From Aquipuribacter sp. SD81 (GTDB taxonomy: Bacteria > Actinomycetota > Actinomycetes > Actinomycetales > JBBAYJ01): a stretch of 64,000 bases of DNA. The notes under the pieces were generated by a model. That model was given only the letters and a program-made list of their open reading frames with translations, had not been told where the DNA came from and did no database searches. This document shows, piece by piece, positions 40,051 through 48,326 of the stretch. The translations under genes were made by a program, and so were the position numbers. Positions within the stretch are counted from its first letter, which is position 1, and each line of letters begins with the position of its first letter. The DNA is taken from assembly GCF_037153975.1 (NCBI RefSeq), contig NZ_JBBAYJ010000005.1, positions 1-64,000 of the forward strand. Direction: 5' to 3'.

Positions 40051-40376
40051 GTCGTGGTCCTCGCCTCGGTCGCGGAGCGCGAGGCGGGCAGCCGCGGCGG
40101 TGCGCCCGCGCGGTCGGTCTGGTCGCCGACCCACGCCACGATCTGCAGCCCCCGGCCGAGCCCGACCACGACGAGCGCGGCGAGCAGCGACCCGAGGACG
40201 ACGAGCACGAACAGCGGGACGGAGAACCGGTCCCCAGCCGCCGCGACGAAGAGACCCACGACGACACCCACGAGCAGGACGAGCCAGCCCACCGTCGCGA
40301 GGAGGGTCCCGAGTCGGGCGGCTCGGGAGAAGTCGGGCGTCGGCACGCGCTGCCCGGCCGTCGGCGTCGTCGGCAC
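40044..40376 (-). CDS. Two-helix membrane protein, function unknown
   Basis: 110 residues from GTG 40376 (an ATG 90 nt further upstream is less likely because of composition). Two long hydrophobic segments (about 22-45 and 52-78: GWLVLLVGVVVGLFVAAAG and FVLVVLGSLLAALVVVGL) are followed by a polar tail ending in the 9-nt repeat region. No family recognised. The stop (tca at 40044-40046) is the last unit of the minisatellite, so repeat length could alter the C-terminus. Confidence 0.6.
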   Translation of the reverse strand: MPTTPTAGQRVPTPDFSRAARLGTLLATVGWLVLLVGVVVGLFVAAAGDRFSVPLFVLVVLGSLLAALVVVGLGRGLQIVAWVGDQTDRAGAPPRLPASRSATEARTTTR

Positions 40377-40508
40377 GGGACCACCGTACGCACGCCGGAC
40401 CTGTCGTGGCCGGATGTCCTCGCAGGTCACACGGCGTGGCGCGGTGGGTCGGAGGGTGTGGTGCACGGCGGTGCACAGCCCCGTACCGGCCCTGTACCGA
40501 CCGTGACG

Positions 40509-40546
40509 ACGACGGCCCCCTCCCGTGAGCGGGAGGGGGCCGTCGT
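40509..40546. terminator. Hairpin terminator
   Basis: ACGACGGCCCCCTCCCG pairs with CGGGAGGGGGCCGTCGT (17 bp) around a four-base TGAG loop, 15 nt from the 3' end of the adjacent minus-strand gene. Confidence 0.88.
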
Positions 40547-40560
40547 GGACGCGGGTCGGG

Positions 40561-41424
40561 TCAGGACCGCTCGTCGTCGTCCTTCGCGCCGTCGTCGGTC
40601 ACCGTGTGCTCGCCGGGGGCGATCTCGGCGATGTCCGTCTCGGGACGCTGCTCCTCGTCGTCCGCGTCGTCGTCGCCCTCGCTGCCGCCACCGGTCGTGG
40701 GCGAGGCGGGGGCGGACGCCGGGGCGGGGCTGCCGTTCGGAGACGTCGTGCTCGAGGCGTCGCCGTCGGCGGCGGAGCCCGTGGGCGGGATCGGCGCGGG
40801 CGGGTAGGTCGGGTAGGGCTGCGCCCACGGGTCGCTCGCGTCGTCCTGCCGACGCAGCAGCACGGCCGCGACGGCCGCGAGCGCACCGAGGACGCCCAGC
40901 ACCCACCACACCTTGCGCCCACGGCGCTTGGCCGGCTTCACGACGGCCTTGCCGCGCAGCACGTCGACGGCACCCGAGCCGCGCTCGCCGGCCGTCGCCT
41001 TCGCGGCGGCGGCCGCGGCGGCCGCCGCACCGACGCCCTCGACGACCTTCGGCAGCCACTCGTCGACGACCTTGTCCCGCGCGGAGTCCACGGCGGGGGC
41101 GATGCGGTCGGCGGCGGCCTCCACCTTGGGAGCCGCGTACGAGGCGGTCGCGTCCGCGGCGTGGCGCAGGCGGGGCTCCGCCCAGTCCTTGGCGCTGTGC
41201 AGGCGCGGCTCCGCCCAGTCCTTCGCGGTGGTGAGCCGAGGCTCGGCCCAGTCCTTCGCGCTGCTCAGGCGGGGCTCGGCCCAGTCCCTGGCGGCATCCA
41301 CCCTGGGGCGCGCCGCGGCCTCGGCAGCACCGGCGACCGCGCCGACCCGCGCGGCGGCCCTGTGGGCGGCCTTGTCCGCGGTCTTCTCTGCCTTGCGGCG
41401 GGCCTTGGTGCTGCTCCTCGACAC
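40561..41424 (-). CDS. Membrane protein with 11-residue amphipathic repeats
   Basis: 287 residues from GTG 41424, with AGGAGG six bases upstream. Residues ~38-82 contain four tandem 11-mers of the form xxAKDWAEPRL. They are followed by a related helical stretch (YAAPKVEAAADRIAP), a basic-flanked membrane helix at ~165-185 (KVWWVLGVLGALAAVAAVLL), and an acidic, Pro/Ser/Gly-rich C-terminus that would lie outside. 11-residue amphipathic repeats are known from apolipoproteins, LEA proteins and synuclein, which bind membranes; whether this one does is inference. Related Ala-rich proteins occur next to ppiA in actinobacteria. Confidence 0.75.
   Translation of the reverse strand: MSRSSTKARRKAEKTADKAAHRAAARVGAVAGAAEAAARPRVDAARDWAEPRLSSAKDWAEPRLTTAKDWAEPRLHSAKDWAEPRLRHAADATASYAAPKVEAAADRIAPAVDSARDKVVDEWLPKVVEGVGAAAAAAAAAKATAGERGSGAVDVLRGKAVVKPAKRRGRKVWWVLGVLGALAAVAAVLLRRQDDASDPWAQPYPTYPPAPIPPTGSAADGDASSTTSPNGSPAPASAPASPTTGGGSEGDDDADDEEQRPETDIAEIAPGEHTVTDDGAKDDDERS
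41167..41298 (-). repeat. Four 33-nt tandem repeats coding xxAKDWAEPRL
   Basis: Units at 41167-41199, 41200-41232, 41233-41265 and 41266-41298. They keep the amino-acid core DWAEPRL while third positions and the first two residues vary, so selection on protein sequence is likely. Confidence 0.9.
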
Positions 41425-41615
41425 GGGTCCTCCTCGCGGTTCTGGTGCCGGTCGTGTGGTGCCGGTCCCCACACCGGGGCGGTCGCCCCGGGCGTGCGTC
41501 CGCCCATCCTGCCGCTACCGGGCGACGGACGCACCCAGTCACGTCGGTACCCGGTCGCCGCCGCGCCTACTCCTGCCGGCAGCCACCGGCGACGCACCCA
41601 GTCGGTGCCGCCTGA

Positions 41616-41621
41616 GAGACT
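41616..41621 (+). promoter_or_regulatory. Candidate leaderless -10 box of ppiA
   Basis: GAGACT, six bases before the ppiA ATG, no Shine-Dalgarno between. A direct repeat GACGCACCCAGTC (41528-41540 and 41591-41603) lies upstream; its role is unknown. Confidence 0.4.
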
Positions 41622-41627
41622 GTGCCC

Positions 41628-42158
41628 ATGCTTGCGACGCAGACCGCGACCATCTCCACGTCCAAGGGCGACATCCGCGTGGAGCTGTACGGCAACCACG
41701 CGCCGAAGACCGTCGCCAACTTCACCGGCCTCGCCTCGGGCGAGAAGCAGTGGGAGGACCCGAAGACCGGCCAGAAGCGCAACGACCCGTTCTTCGACGG
41801 GCTCGCCTTCCACCGCGTCATCGACGGGTTCATGGTGCAGGGCGGCTGCCCGCTCGGTACCGGCACCGGCGGCCCCGGCTACACCTTCGACGACGAGATC
41901 AACCCCGAGCTGACGTTCCAGGAGCCGTACCTGCTCGCCATGGCCAACGCCGGCAAGCGGATGGGCAAGGGCACGAACGGCTCGCAGTTCTTCATCACCG
42001 TCGTGCCGACCCCGCACCTGCAGGGCAAGCACACGATCTTCGGCAAGGTGGCCGACGCGGAGTCGCGCGCTGTCGTCGACGCCATCGCCACGAGCGCCAC
42101 CGACATGCGCGACCGCCCGGTCGAGGACATCACCATCACCGGTGTCCAGCTCTCCTGA
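41628..42158 (+). CDS. ppiA: Cyclophilin-type peptidyl-prolyl cis-trans isomerase
   Basis: 176 residues, cytosolic (no signal). Cyclophilin motifs: [37 protein letters not shown] with the catalytic Arg, [20 protein letters not shown], and GKHTIFGKV. It accelerates Xaa-Pro isomerisation. Length and sequence match actinobacterial PpiA, which is commonly located between gyrA and crgA. The rhomboid gene begins inside its last codons (17-nt overlap). Confidence 0.95.
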   Translation: MLATQTATISTSKGDIRVELYGNHAPKTVANFTGLASGEKQWEDPKTGQKRNDPFFDGLAFHRVIDGFMVQGGCPLGTGTGGPGYTFDDEINPELTFQEPYLLAMANAGKRMGKGTNGSQFFITVVPTPHLQGKHTIFGKVADAESRAVVDAIATSATDMRDRPVEDITITGVQLS

Positions 42159-43056
42159 CGCACCCGGGACGGCCGGGTCCGACGACGGACCCGGCCGCTC
42201 CGACCCGCGCGACGGTCCCGCGCAGGCGCCACCCGTCTGTCCGCGCCACCCCGACCGGGTCGCCTACGTGCGCTGCCAGCGCTGCGAGCGCCCGGCGTGC
42301 CCGGACTGCCAGCGCCCCGCGGCCGTGGGCGTGCACTGCGTCGACTGCGTCCGCTCGAACCCTGCCGTCCGCGCCCGTTCCGTCGCCGGCGCCGCCCTGG
42401 GTGACGGGCGTCCTCGCCTCACGCAGGGCCTCCTCGTCGGGCTCGTGCTCGTCTACCTCGGCCAGCTGACCGTGCCGGGGCTCACCTCCGCGCTCGGGTT
42501 CAGCCCCGTGCTGTCGCAGGCCGAGCCGTGGCGGTTCCTCACCGTCGGCCTCGTGCACTCCCCGGGCTGGCCGTTCCACCTGCTCCTCAACGGCTTCGCG
42601 CTGTGGGTCGTGGGCCGCGAGCTCGAGCCACTGCTCGGCCGGCTGCGGCTGGCCGCGGTGCTGCTCGTGTCGACCGTCGCCTCGGCGGTCGCGGTGCTGT
42701 GGCTGACACCGGTCGCCTCCGGCGGCTGGGTCGGCCTGACGGTCGGCGCGTCCGGCGCCGTCTTCGGCCTGCTCGGCACCGGTGTCGTGCTCGACGCGCG
42801 GCGCGGCGCGCGGGTCGGACGCCAGGTGGGTGTGCTCGCGGCGCTCGCCCTCGCGGGCTTCCTGCTGCCCGGCATCTCGTGGCAGGGCCACGTGGGCGGG
42901 CTCGTCGGCGGGCTCGCCTCCGCGGCCGTCCTCCTGCTCGCGCCCCGGTCCCGCCGCGGCACCTGGCAGGTGCTCGGCCTCGTCGCCGTCGTCGTGCTGC
43001 TCGTGCTCGCGGTGCTGCTCCGCTGGGCGACCGTGCCCGCCGGCTTCCTCCTCTGA
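42142..43056 (+). CDS. Rhomboid family intramembrane serine protease with zinc finger
   Basis: 304 residues. Residues ~32-72 form a B-box-like zinc finger ([20 protein letters not shown], then CPDCQRP and HCVDC). Six membrane helices follow; the catalytic Ser is in [12 protein letters not shown] and the catalytic His in [11 protein letters not shown]. It cleaves membrane-embedded segments; substrate unknown. Its GTG start overlaps the ppiA end, so both are co-transcribed. The ppiA-rhomboid-crgA order is conserved in actinobacteria. Confidence 0.93.
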   Translation: MSSSPDAPGTAGSDDGPGRSDPRDGPAQAPPVCPRHPDRVAYVRCQRCERPACPDCQRPAAVGVHCVDCVRSNPAVRARSVAGAALGDGRPRLTQGLLVGLVLVYLGQLTVPGLTSALGFSPVLSQAEPWRFLTVGLVHSPGWPFHLLLNGFALWVVGRELEPLLGRLRLAAVLLVSTVASAVAVLWLTPVASGGWVGLTVGASGAVFGLLGTGVVLDARRGARVGRQVGVLAALALAGFLLPGISWQGHVGGLVGGLASAAVLLLAPRSRRGTWQVLGLVAVVVLLVLAVLLRWATVPAGFLL

Positions 43057-43636
43057 GGGCCCTCGGGACCGTCCGTGGCGCCGTGGCGCCCCCCGCGGCT
43101 GTCGGACCCCTCGGGCACCCTCAAGGTGCCGCTGGTTCGTGCCGAGGTGTCCCGGGTACTCCCGTACCAGGTCGTGGGAGCGATCTCGGGCGCCCGCGGG
43201 GCTGTGACTGGGTTCTCCACACTGTGGAGGACGGCTGGGGACAACTTCCACCGATGTAGTTCGGCTGCTCATCCCCCGCTTCGTCTGGTCGTGCGTCCAA
43301 TTGCGGCCGTCCGGCGTTCTCCACACTGTGGACAAGGCCTGGGGAAAACCGCTGACGGTCGTGACAAGGGCCTCTGCCGGGACGGCGGGACGGCCGTCGG
43401 CGGTGGGTGCCGACGGGCCGCCGCGCGCGACGACGCCGCGGACGGACGGCGTCGTCCGGGCGTCGGCGGTGGCGCGCGGCGACGGTCAGGCGCGGCGACG
43501 GTCAGGCGCGTCGGCGGTCGGGCACGCCGGAGGTCGGGGGCGCGCACCGTCGGGCCGGGGAGCCCCGCCTGCCGGGCTGCGAGGCGGGGCGGGGCTAGGC
43601 GGGGCGAGCGGGGCGAGGTGCGGGTGGCGCGCGGCC
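43057..43636. other. 580-nt spacer with DnaA-box inverted repeats
   Basis: No gene is supported. Two related segments carry GTTCTCCACACTGTGGA: 43212-43228 (followed by ...GGCTGGGGACAAC) and 43316-43332 (followed by CAAGGCCTGGGGAAAAC). The second contains a perfect minus-strand DnaA box TTGTCCACA (43327-43335) opposed by TTCTCCACA (43317-43325). The rest (43370-43630) is a GC-only tract with short tandem motifs such as GGCGACGGTCAGGCGC. It lies between the convergent ends of the rhomboid and crgA genes. Confidence 0.7.
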
Positions 43637-43885
43637 TCAGCGCCAGCGCGTCGTCATGAGGAAGCCGGCCATCGCGATGGCGAAGCCGATGCCGAGGTTC
43701 CACAGGTTGATGCCGGGGATCGGGTAGGCCTGCTGCGTCACGTAGAACACGACGATCCACACGAGCCCGACGACCATGAGCACGACCATGAGCGGCGCCC
43801 ACCACTGCGGGCTCCGCGTGGGGGCCTTCGAGCGGGCGGCGGGCTCGGCCGCCGGCTTCTTGCGCGGCGGGGTGGACTCCGGCAC
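43637..43885 (-). CDS. crgA: Cell division protein CrgA
   Basis: 82 residues from GTG 43885, with GAGGAG eight bases upstream. A basic Pro/Lys N-terminus (TPPRKKPAAEP) is followed by SPQWWAPLMVVLMVVGLVWI (first helix), the conserved FYVTQQAYPIPGINLWNLG loop, and a second helix ending MAGFLMTTRWR. CrgA is a two-TM septum protein that interacts with FtsZ and PBPs in mycobacteria and controls septation in Streptomyces. Divergent from the DUF881 gene. Confidence 0.95.
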   Translation of the reverse strand: MPESTPPRKKPAAEPAARSKAPTRSPQWWAPLMVVLMVVGLVWIVVFYVTQQAYPIPGINLWNLGIGFAIAMAGFLMTTRWR

Positions 43886-44001
43886 GGACGGTCTCCTCGG
43901 GTGGACGGCCCGGGACGTCCCCGGGTCCTCGCTGGCAGGTACGGGGGCCAGGGTACGGCGAGCGGCCACGGCATCCGTCGAGGCAGGTGACAATGGGGAC
44001 G

Positions 44002-44802
44002 ATGCACCCGCCCACGCCACCGCCCGACGACGCGCCGGACGCGCCGGACGCCCCGGACGCGCCCGTCGCGCGGCCGGGCGTGCTGCGCCGGCTGCGCAGC
44101 GGCCCGGGCCTCGGGGTCGCGGCGACCCTCGGCGCCGCGGGGATGCTCTTCGTCGCCGGCGGTACGACCGCGCAGGGCACCGACCTGCGCAACGACAGCG
44201 CCGACCTCGCCTCGCTCGTCGCGGGCGAGCGCCGGCAGAACGAGCGGACCACGACGCTCGTGGAGTCCCTGCGCGAGGAGGTCACGCGGCTGGAGGCCGC
44301 CACCGGCGAGACCGACCCCGGGCTCGAGGAGGCGTTGGCGTCGATGACGCAGGCCGCGGGTATCGAGCCCGTCACCGGCCCGGCCGTGCAGGTGGTCCTC
44401 GACGACGCGGACCCCACGACCAACCGGGCGCAGCGCGCGGAGTCGCCGGACGACCTCGTCGTGCACCAGCAGGACGTCCAGGCCGTCGTCAACGCGCTGT
44501 GGCTCGGCGGTGCGGAGGCGATGATGCTCATGGACCAGCGCGTCATCTCCACCAGCGCCGTGCGCTGCGTCGGCAACACGCTGAGCCTGCAGGGCCAGCC
44601 GTACTCCCCGCCGTACGTCGTGACGGCCGTCGGCGACACCGAGGCGATGCTCGCCGCGCTGGAGCAGTCCGCGGGCGTCGGCACCTACCGGACCTATGTC
44701 GAGGCCTTCGGCCTGGGCTACGAGGTGAGCGAGCTGGCCGACGCCGACCTGCCCGCCTACACCGGTCCTCTCGAGCTGCGCTATGCGCAGGTCGTCGGGT
44801 GA
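44002..44802 (+). CDS. DUF881 family membrane protein
   Basis: 266 residues from ATG 44002. GACAAT (43989-43994) sits seven bases upstream, like other leaderless starts here, so 44002 was preferred over GTG 43987 and ATG 43993. A Pro/Asp-rich cytosolic start, one membrane helix (~35-55), a coiled-coil segment (~60-100: ERRQNERTTTLVESLREEV) and the DUF881 core (GPAVQVVLDDADPTT, LVVHQQDVQAVVNALWLGGAEAM, TYRTYVEAFGLGY). DUF881 is YlxW/YlxX-like and linked to division clusters; role unknown. Confidence 0.88.
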   Translation: MHPPTPPPDDAPDAPDAPDAPVARPGVLRRLRSGPGLGVAATLGAAGMLFVAGGTTAQGTDLRNDSADLASLVAGERRQNERTTTLVESLREEVTRLEAATGETDPGLEEALASMTQAAGIEPVTGPAVQVVLDDADPTTNRAQRAESPDDLVVHQQDVQAVVNALWLGGAEAMMLMDQRVISTSAVRCVGNTLSLQGQPYSPPYVVTAVGDTEAMLAALEQSAGVGTYRTYVEAFGLGYEVSELADADLPAYTGPLELRYAQVVG

Positions 44803-44833
44803 GCGTCGAGGTGGCCGAAGCGGTGGACGTCCG

Positions 44834-45553
44834 GTGAGCCTCGCGCGCGGCGCCGTGCGCGTCAGCGGCGAGCTGCTCATGACGACCGGGGTTCTGCTCC
44901 TGCTCTTCCTCGCCTGGCAGCTGTGGTGGACCGACGTGGAGGCCGACCGGGCGCAGGCCCGCACGACCGCGGCGTTGGAGCGGCAGTGGCAGGCGGCCGC
45001 GGCGGAGCCGGCGGAGCCCGAGGGCACGGCGCCCGCGGAGGCGCCCGCGCCGCCGGCGGAGCCGGTGCTCGCCTCGCTGCCGACCGAGGCGGTCGCGCTG
45101 CTGCGGGTGCCGGCCTTCGGCGAGGACTACGTGCGCCCCGTCGTCGCGGGCACCGGCGAGCTCGAGCTGCAGCAGGGCGTCGGGCACTACGACGGCACCG
45201 CCGACCCCGGCGAGGTCGGCAACTTCGCCGTCGCGGGGCACCGCACCACCTACGGTGCGCCGTTCAACCCGATCGCCGAGCTCCGGCCCGGCGACCCCGT
45301 CGTCGTGGAGACCGCGACGGAGTTCCACGTGTACCGGGTCGAGCGCTCGGAGATCGTGCTGCCGACCGACGTGGAGGTCATCGCGCCCGTCCCGGACCGC
45401 CCGGGCGAGGAGCCGACGGAGGCCTGGCTCACCATGACGTCCTGCCACCCGATGTACAGCGCACGCGAGCGCTACGTCGTCCACGCGCTGCTGGAGTCGA
45501 CGACCGCGCGCGCCGACGGGCCGCCCGCCGTGCTCGCCGGGGCGGGCGCCTGA
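44834..45553 (+). CDS. Class E sortase
   Basis: 239 residues from GTG 44834. N-terminal membrane anchor (~14-35), an Ala/Glu/Pro linker, then the sortase beta-barrel: catalytic His in FAVAGHRTTYGAPF, catalytic Cys in TMTSCHPMYS and Arg in SARERYVV. Class E enzymes attach LAXTG-type proteins to peptidoglycan in high-GC actinobacteria; no substrate gene is seen beside it. The stop overlaps the next start (TGATG), making DUF881-sortase-small protein-pabA one operon. Confidence 0.93.
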   Translation: MSLARGAVRVSGELLMTTGVLLLLFLAWQLWWTDVEADRAQARTTAALERQWQAAAAEPAEPEGTAPAEAPAPPAEPVLASLPTEAVALLRVPAFGEDYVRPVVAGTGELELQQGVGHYDGTADPGEVGNFAVAGHRTTYGAPFNPIAELRPGDPVVVETATEFHVYRVERSEIVLPTDVEVIAPVPDRPGEEPTEAWLTMTSCHPMYSARERYVVHALLESTTARADGPPAVLAGAGA

Positions 45554-45729
45554 TGTACGGGGCGCTGTTCCGTGCGCTGCCCGGCCCGACGGCGCTGCGG
45601 GTCGTGCAGCTGCTCGTGCTCGTGCTCGCGGTCGTCGCGGTCTGCTTCCTGTGGCTGTTCCCGGCCGTGGCACCGTACGTGCCGTTCAACGACCAGACCG
45701 TCGACGCAGGAGAGGCACCGGCCCCGTGA
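45553..45729 (+). CDS. Small membrane protein of the sortase operon
   Basis: 58 residues from the ATG that overlaps the sortase stop. One membrane helix (~15-38: RVVQLLVLVLAVVAVCFLWL) and a conserved-looking tail FPAVAPYVPFNDQTVD. Proteins ending in this tail are found between sortase and pabA in other actinobacteria; function unknown. Its stop overlaps pabA (GTGA). Confidence 0.8.
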   Translation: MYGALFRALPGPTALRVVQLLVLVLAVVAVCFLWLFPAVAPYVPFNDQTVDAGEAPAP

Positions 45730-46373
45730 CCGCGACACCCCCCACCGACGGCCCGCGCGTGCTCGTCGTCGACAGCTACGACTCGTTCGTGTTCACCCTC
45801 GTCGGCTACCTCCGTCAGCTCGGCGCGCAGGTCGACGTCGTCCGCAACGACGAGGTGGGACCCGAGCACGCCGACTCCTACGACGGCGTCCTGCTGTCGC
45901 CCGGCCCGGGCACGCCGTCGGGGGCGGGGATCCTCGTCGCGACGGTGCGCCGCGCCGCCGAGCGCGGCCAGCCGCTGCTCGGGGTGTGCCTGGGCCACCA
46001 GGCGCTCGCGGAGGCGTTCGGCGCGACCGTCACGCACGCCCCGGAGCTGCTGCACGGCAAGACGAGCCCGGTCGTCCACGACGGCGCCGGCGTGCTGGCC
46101 GCGCTGCCGTCGCCGTTCACCGCGACGCGCTACCACTCCCTCGCGGTCGTCGACGGCACCGTCCCCGACGAGCTCCGGGTCACCGGACGCACGCCGGGCG
46201 GGGTCGTGATGGCCCTGCAGCACGTCGACCTGCCCCTGCACGGCGTGCAGTTCCACCCGGAGTCCGTGCTCACCGAGGGCGGGCACCTCCTGCTGGCGAA
46301 CTGGCTCGCGGAGATCGGCGACACCGACGCACCCGCGCGCGCGGCGGGCCTCAGCCCGCTCGTGCGCCGCTGA
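45726..46373 (+). CDS. pabA: Aminodeoxychorismate/anthranilate synthase component II
   Basis: 215-residue class I glutamine amidotransferase. VVDSYDSFVFTLVGYL at the N-terminus, oxyanion SPGPGTP, nucleophile Cys in LGVCLGHQALAEAFG, and His-x-Glu in GVQFHPESVLTEGG. It supplies ammonia from glutamine to PabB or TrpE. In actinobacteria this copy next to pknB is usually annotated as PabA/TrpG; no component I is adjacent. It converges on pknB with a 51-nt gap. Confidence 0.93.
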   Translation: MTATPPTDGPRVLVVDSYDSFVFTLVGYLRQLGAQVDVVRNDEVGPEHADSYDGVLLSPGPGTPSGAGILVATVRRAAERGQPLLGVCLGHQALAEAFGATVTHAPELLHGKTSPVVHDGAGVLAALPSPFTATRYHSLAVVDGTVPDELRVTGRTPGGVVMALQHVDLPLHGVQFHPESVLTEGGHLLLANWLAEIGDTDAPARAAGLSPLVRR

Positions 46374-46424
46374 GGGACCGCCCGCCGGGAGCGCCCGAGC
46401 GGCGCCGCGCGGCCGCCCGGGGCC

Positions 46425-48326
46425 CTAGCCGTCCTCGGCCGTGGGCTCCCCGGACGGCTCCGGCTCGGGCTCCGGCTCGGGCTCCTCGGTTGTCGGCTCG
46501 GGCTCGGGGTCGGGCTCCTCGTCCGCCGACGTGACGGTCTCGGTGACGGTCGTCGGCGTGGGCGGCGGCGGCACGGCGACGCCGATGACGACCTCGGTGC
46601 CGATGTCGAGGCGGCGGCCCGCCGTGCTCCCCTGGTCGACGACGGTGCCGGGGTCCTCGGGGCTCTCGACGGACTCCGTCGACACGGCGAAGCCGGCGTC
46701 CTGCAGCGCCTGGATCGCCTGCGTCTGCTCCGTGCCGATGACGTCGGGCACGGTGTTCTGGCCGCTCGCGAGCACGAGCGTGACGTCGGAGCCCTCGGTG
46801 ACGACGGCCCCCTCCTCCGGGTCGGTGCGCAGCACCACGCCGCGCTCGGTGTCGGGGGAGTCCTCCTCCGAGGTGCCGGCGAACACGAGCCCGGCCGCCA
46901 CGAGCGCGTCGCGCGCCTCGGCCTGCTCCAGCCCCGCGACGTCCGGCACCTCCACGTCGCCCGGTCCGCTGGCCACGGTGAGCACGACCGGGGTGTCGAC
47001 CCCCACCGTCTCGAGCGTGTCGGAGGGCGCCGGGTCCTGGGCGGTCACCTCGCCCGCCTCCACCTCGGAGTTGTCCTCCGGCACGGTCGAGACGTCGGTG
47101 AAGCCGAGCTCCTCGAGCTCGTCGACCGCGACGTCCTGCTGGAGGCCGACCACGTCGGGCATGCGGACCTGCTCGACGGTCGGCTCGTCGTCGCCGCCGG
47201 CGAACAGCCAGAACAGGACGCCGATCAGACCGAGCGCGAGCAGGACGAGGAGCACGTACAGCCACACGCGCCGCTTCGGCTCCTCGTCATCGGCGAGGTC
47301 GTCGGCGTACGGGTCCCGCGGGCCGGTCGGCCAGCCCGGGTCGGTCTCGGTGACGGTCCGCTGCAGGCGCTGCGTGGCGGCCGCACCCGCGGCGGCGGGC
47401 ATGAGCGCGGTCGCGGCCCCGGCGACGCCCGCGGGGGGCGGTGCGGCCACGGGCAGCCCCGTCGCCACCCGGTCGAGGTCGGCTATGAAGTCGCCGGCGT
47501 CCTGGTAGCGCTCGTCGCGGCCCTTCGCGAGCGCGTGGAGCACGACGTTGTCGAGGTCGCCCGGCACCTCGGGGTTGAGGCTGCTCGGCGGCTGCGGGGT
47601 CTCGCCCACGTGCTGGTAGGCGAGCGCGAGGGCGTTCTCGCCGACGAAGGGCGGCCGGCCGGTCAGCAGCTCGTACAGCAGGCAGCCGGCGGAGTAGATG
47701 TCGGAGCGCTCGTCGACGGTCTCCCCGCGCGCCTGCTCCGGCGACAGGTACTGCGCGGTGCCGAGCACGGCGTTCGTGCCCGTCATCGTCGCCGACGTGT
47801 CGGCCATCGCCCGCGCGATGCCGAAGTCCATGACCTTGACCTCGCCGGCGTCGGTCACCATGACGTTGCCCGGCTTGATGTCGCGGTGGATGATCCCCGA
47901 GCGGTGGCTGTACTGCAGCGCGTCGAGCACGCCCGCGCTGATCCGCATCGCGTCCTCGACGTCCAGCGGCGAGGACTCCTGCAGGATCTGCTTCACCGTC
48001 CGGCCGTGCACCTGCTCCATGACGATGAACGGCTGCGGGGCGGGGTTGCCGTAGGGGTCGGTCGCGGTGTCCTCGCCCGTGTCGTACACCGACACGATCG
48101 ACGGGTGGTTGAGCGAGGCCGAGGACTGCGCCTCGCGCTTGAAGCGGGCCTGGAACGACGGGTCGCGCGCGAGGTCGGTGCGCAGCAGCTTGACGGCGAC
48201 GGACCGGCCGAGCCGGGAGTCGCGGGCGGCCCAGACCTCGGCCATGCCGCCGCGGCCGATCTGCTCGGTGAGCTCGTAGCGGCCGCCCACCAGCCGGGCG
48301 CCGCCGGGCGTCGTCTGATCCGTCAT
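46425..48326 (-). CDS. pknB: Serine/threonine protein kinase PknB (Stk1) with PASTA domains
   Basis: 633 residues from ATG 48326. Kinase domain ~14-280: glycine loop GRGGMAEVW, VAVKLLR, HRDIKPGN, DFG and activation-loop Thr residues in TSATMTGTNAVLGTAQYLSPEQ (seen in parts). Membrane helix ~358-378. Three PASTA repeats follow (VPDVVGL/VPDVAGL/VPDVIGT type starts), fewer than the four in M. tuberculosis PknB, then a Thr/Glu/Pro-rich tail of ~55 residues. It senses muropeptides/lipid II and controls wall synthesis and division. Its start overlaps the pknA stop (ATGA). Confidence 0.97.
   Translation of the reverse strand: MTDQTTPGGARLVGGRYELTEQIGRGGMAEVWAARDSRLGRSVAVKLLRTDLARDPSFQARFKREAQSSASLNHPSIVSVYDTGEDTATDPYGNPAPQPFIVMEQVHGRTVKQILQESSPLDVEDAMRISAGVLDALQYSHRSGIIHRDIKPGNVMVTDAGEVKVMDFGIARAMADTSATMTGTNAVLGTAQYLSPEQARGETVDERSDIYSAGCLLYELLTGRPPFVGENALALAYQHVGETPQPPSSLNPEVPGDLDNVVLHALAKGRDERYQDAGDFIADLDRVATGLPVAAPPPAGVAGAATALMPAAAGAAATQRLQRTVTETDPGWPTGPRDPYADDLADDEEPKRRVWLYVLLVLLALGLIGVLFWLFAGGDDEPTVEQVRMPDVVGLQQDVAVDELEELGFTDVSTVPEDNSEVEAGEVTAQDPAPSDTLETVGVDTPVVLTVASGPGDVEVPDVAGLEQAEARDALVAAGLVFAGTSEEDSPDTERGVVLRTDPEEGAVVTEGSDVTLVLASGQNTVPDVIGTEQTQAIQALQDAGFAVSTESVESPEDPGTVVDQGSTAGRRLDIGTEVVIGVAVPPPPTPTTVTETVTSADEEPDPEPEPTTEEPEPEPEPEPSGEPTAEDG

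Noticed and set aside
43370-43630. Possible gene in the GC-only tract before crgA
   Set aside because: Open frames exist in several phases but all are low-complexity Arg/Gly/Ala sequence built from short tandem motifs, with no ribosome-binding site or recognisable domain.
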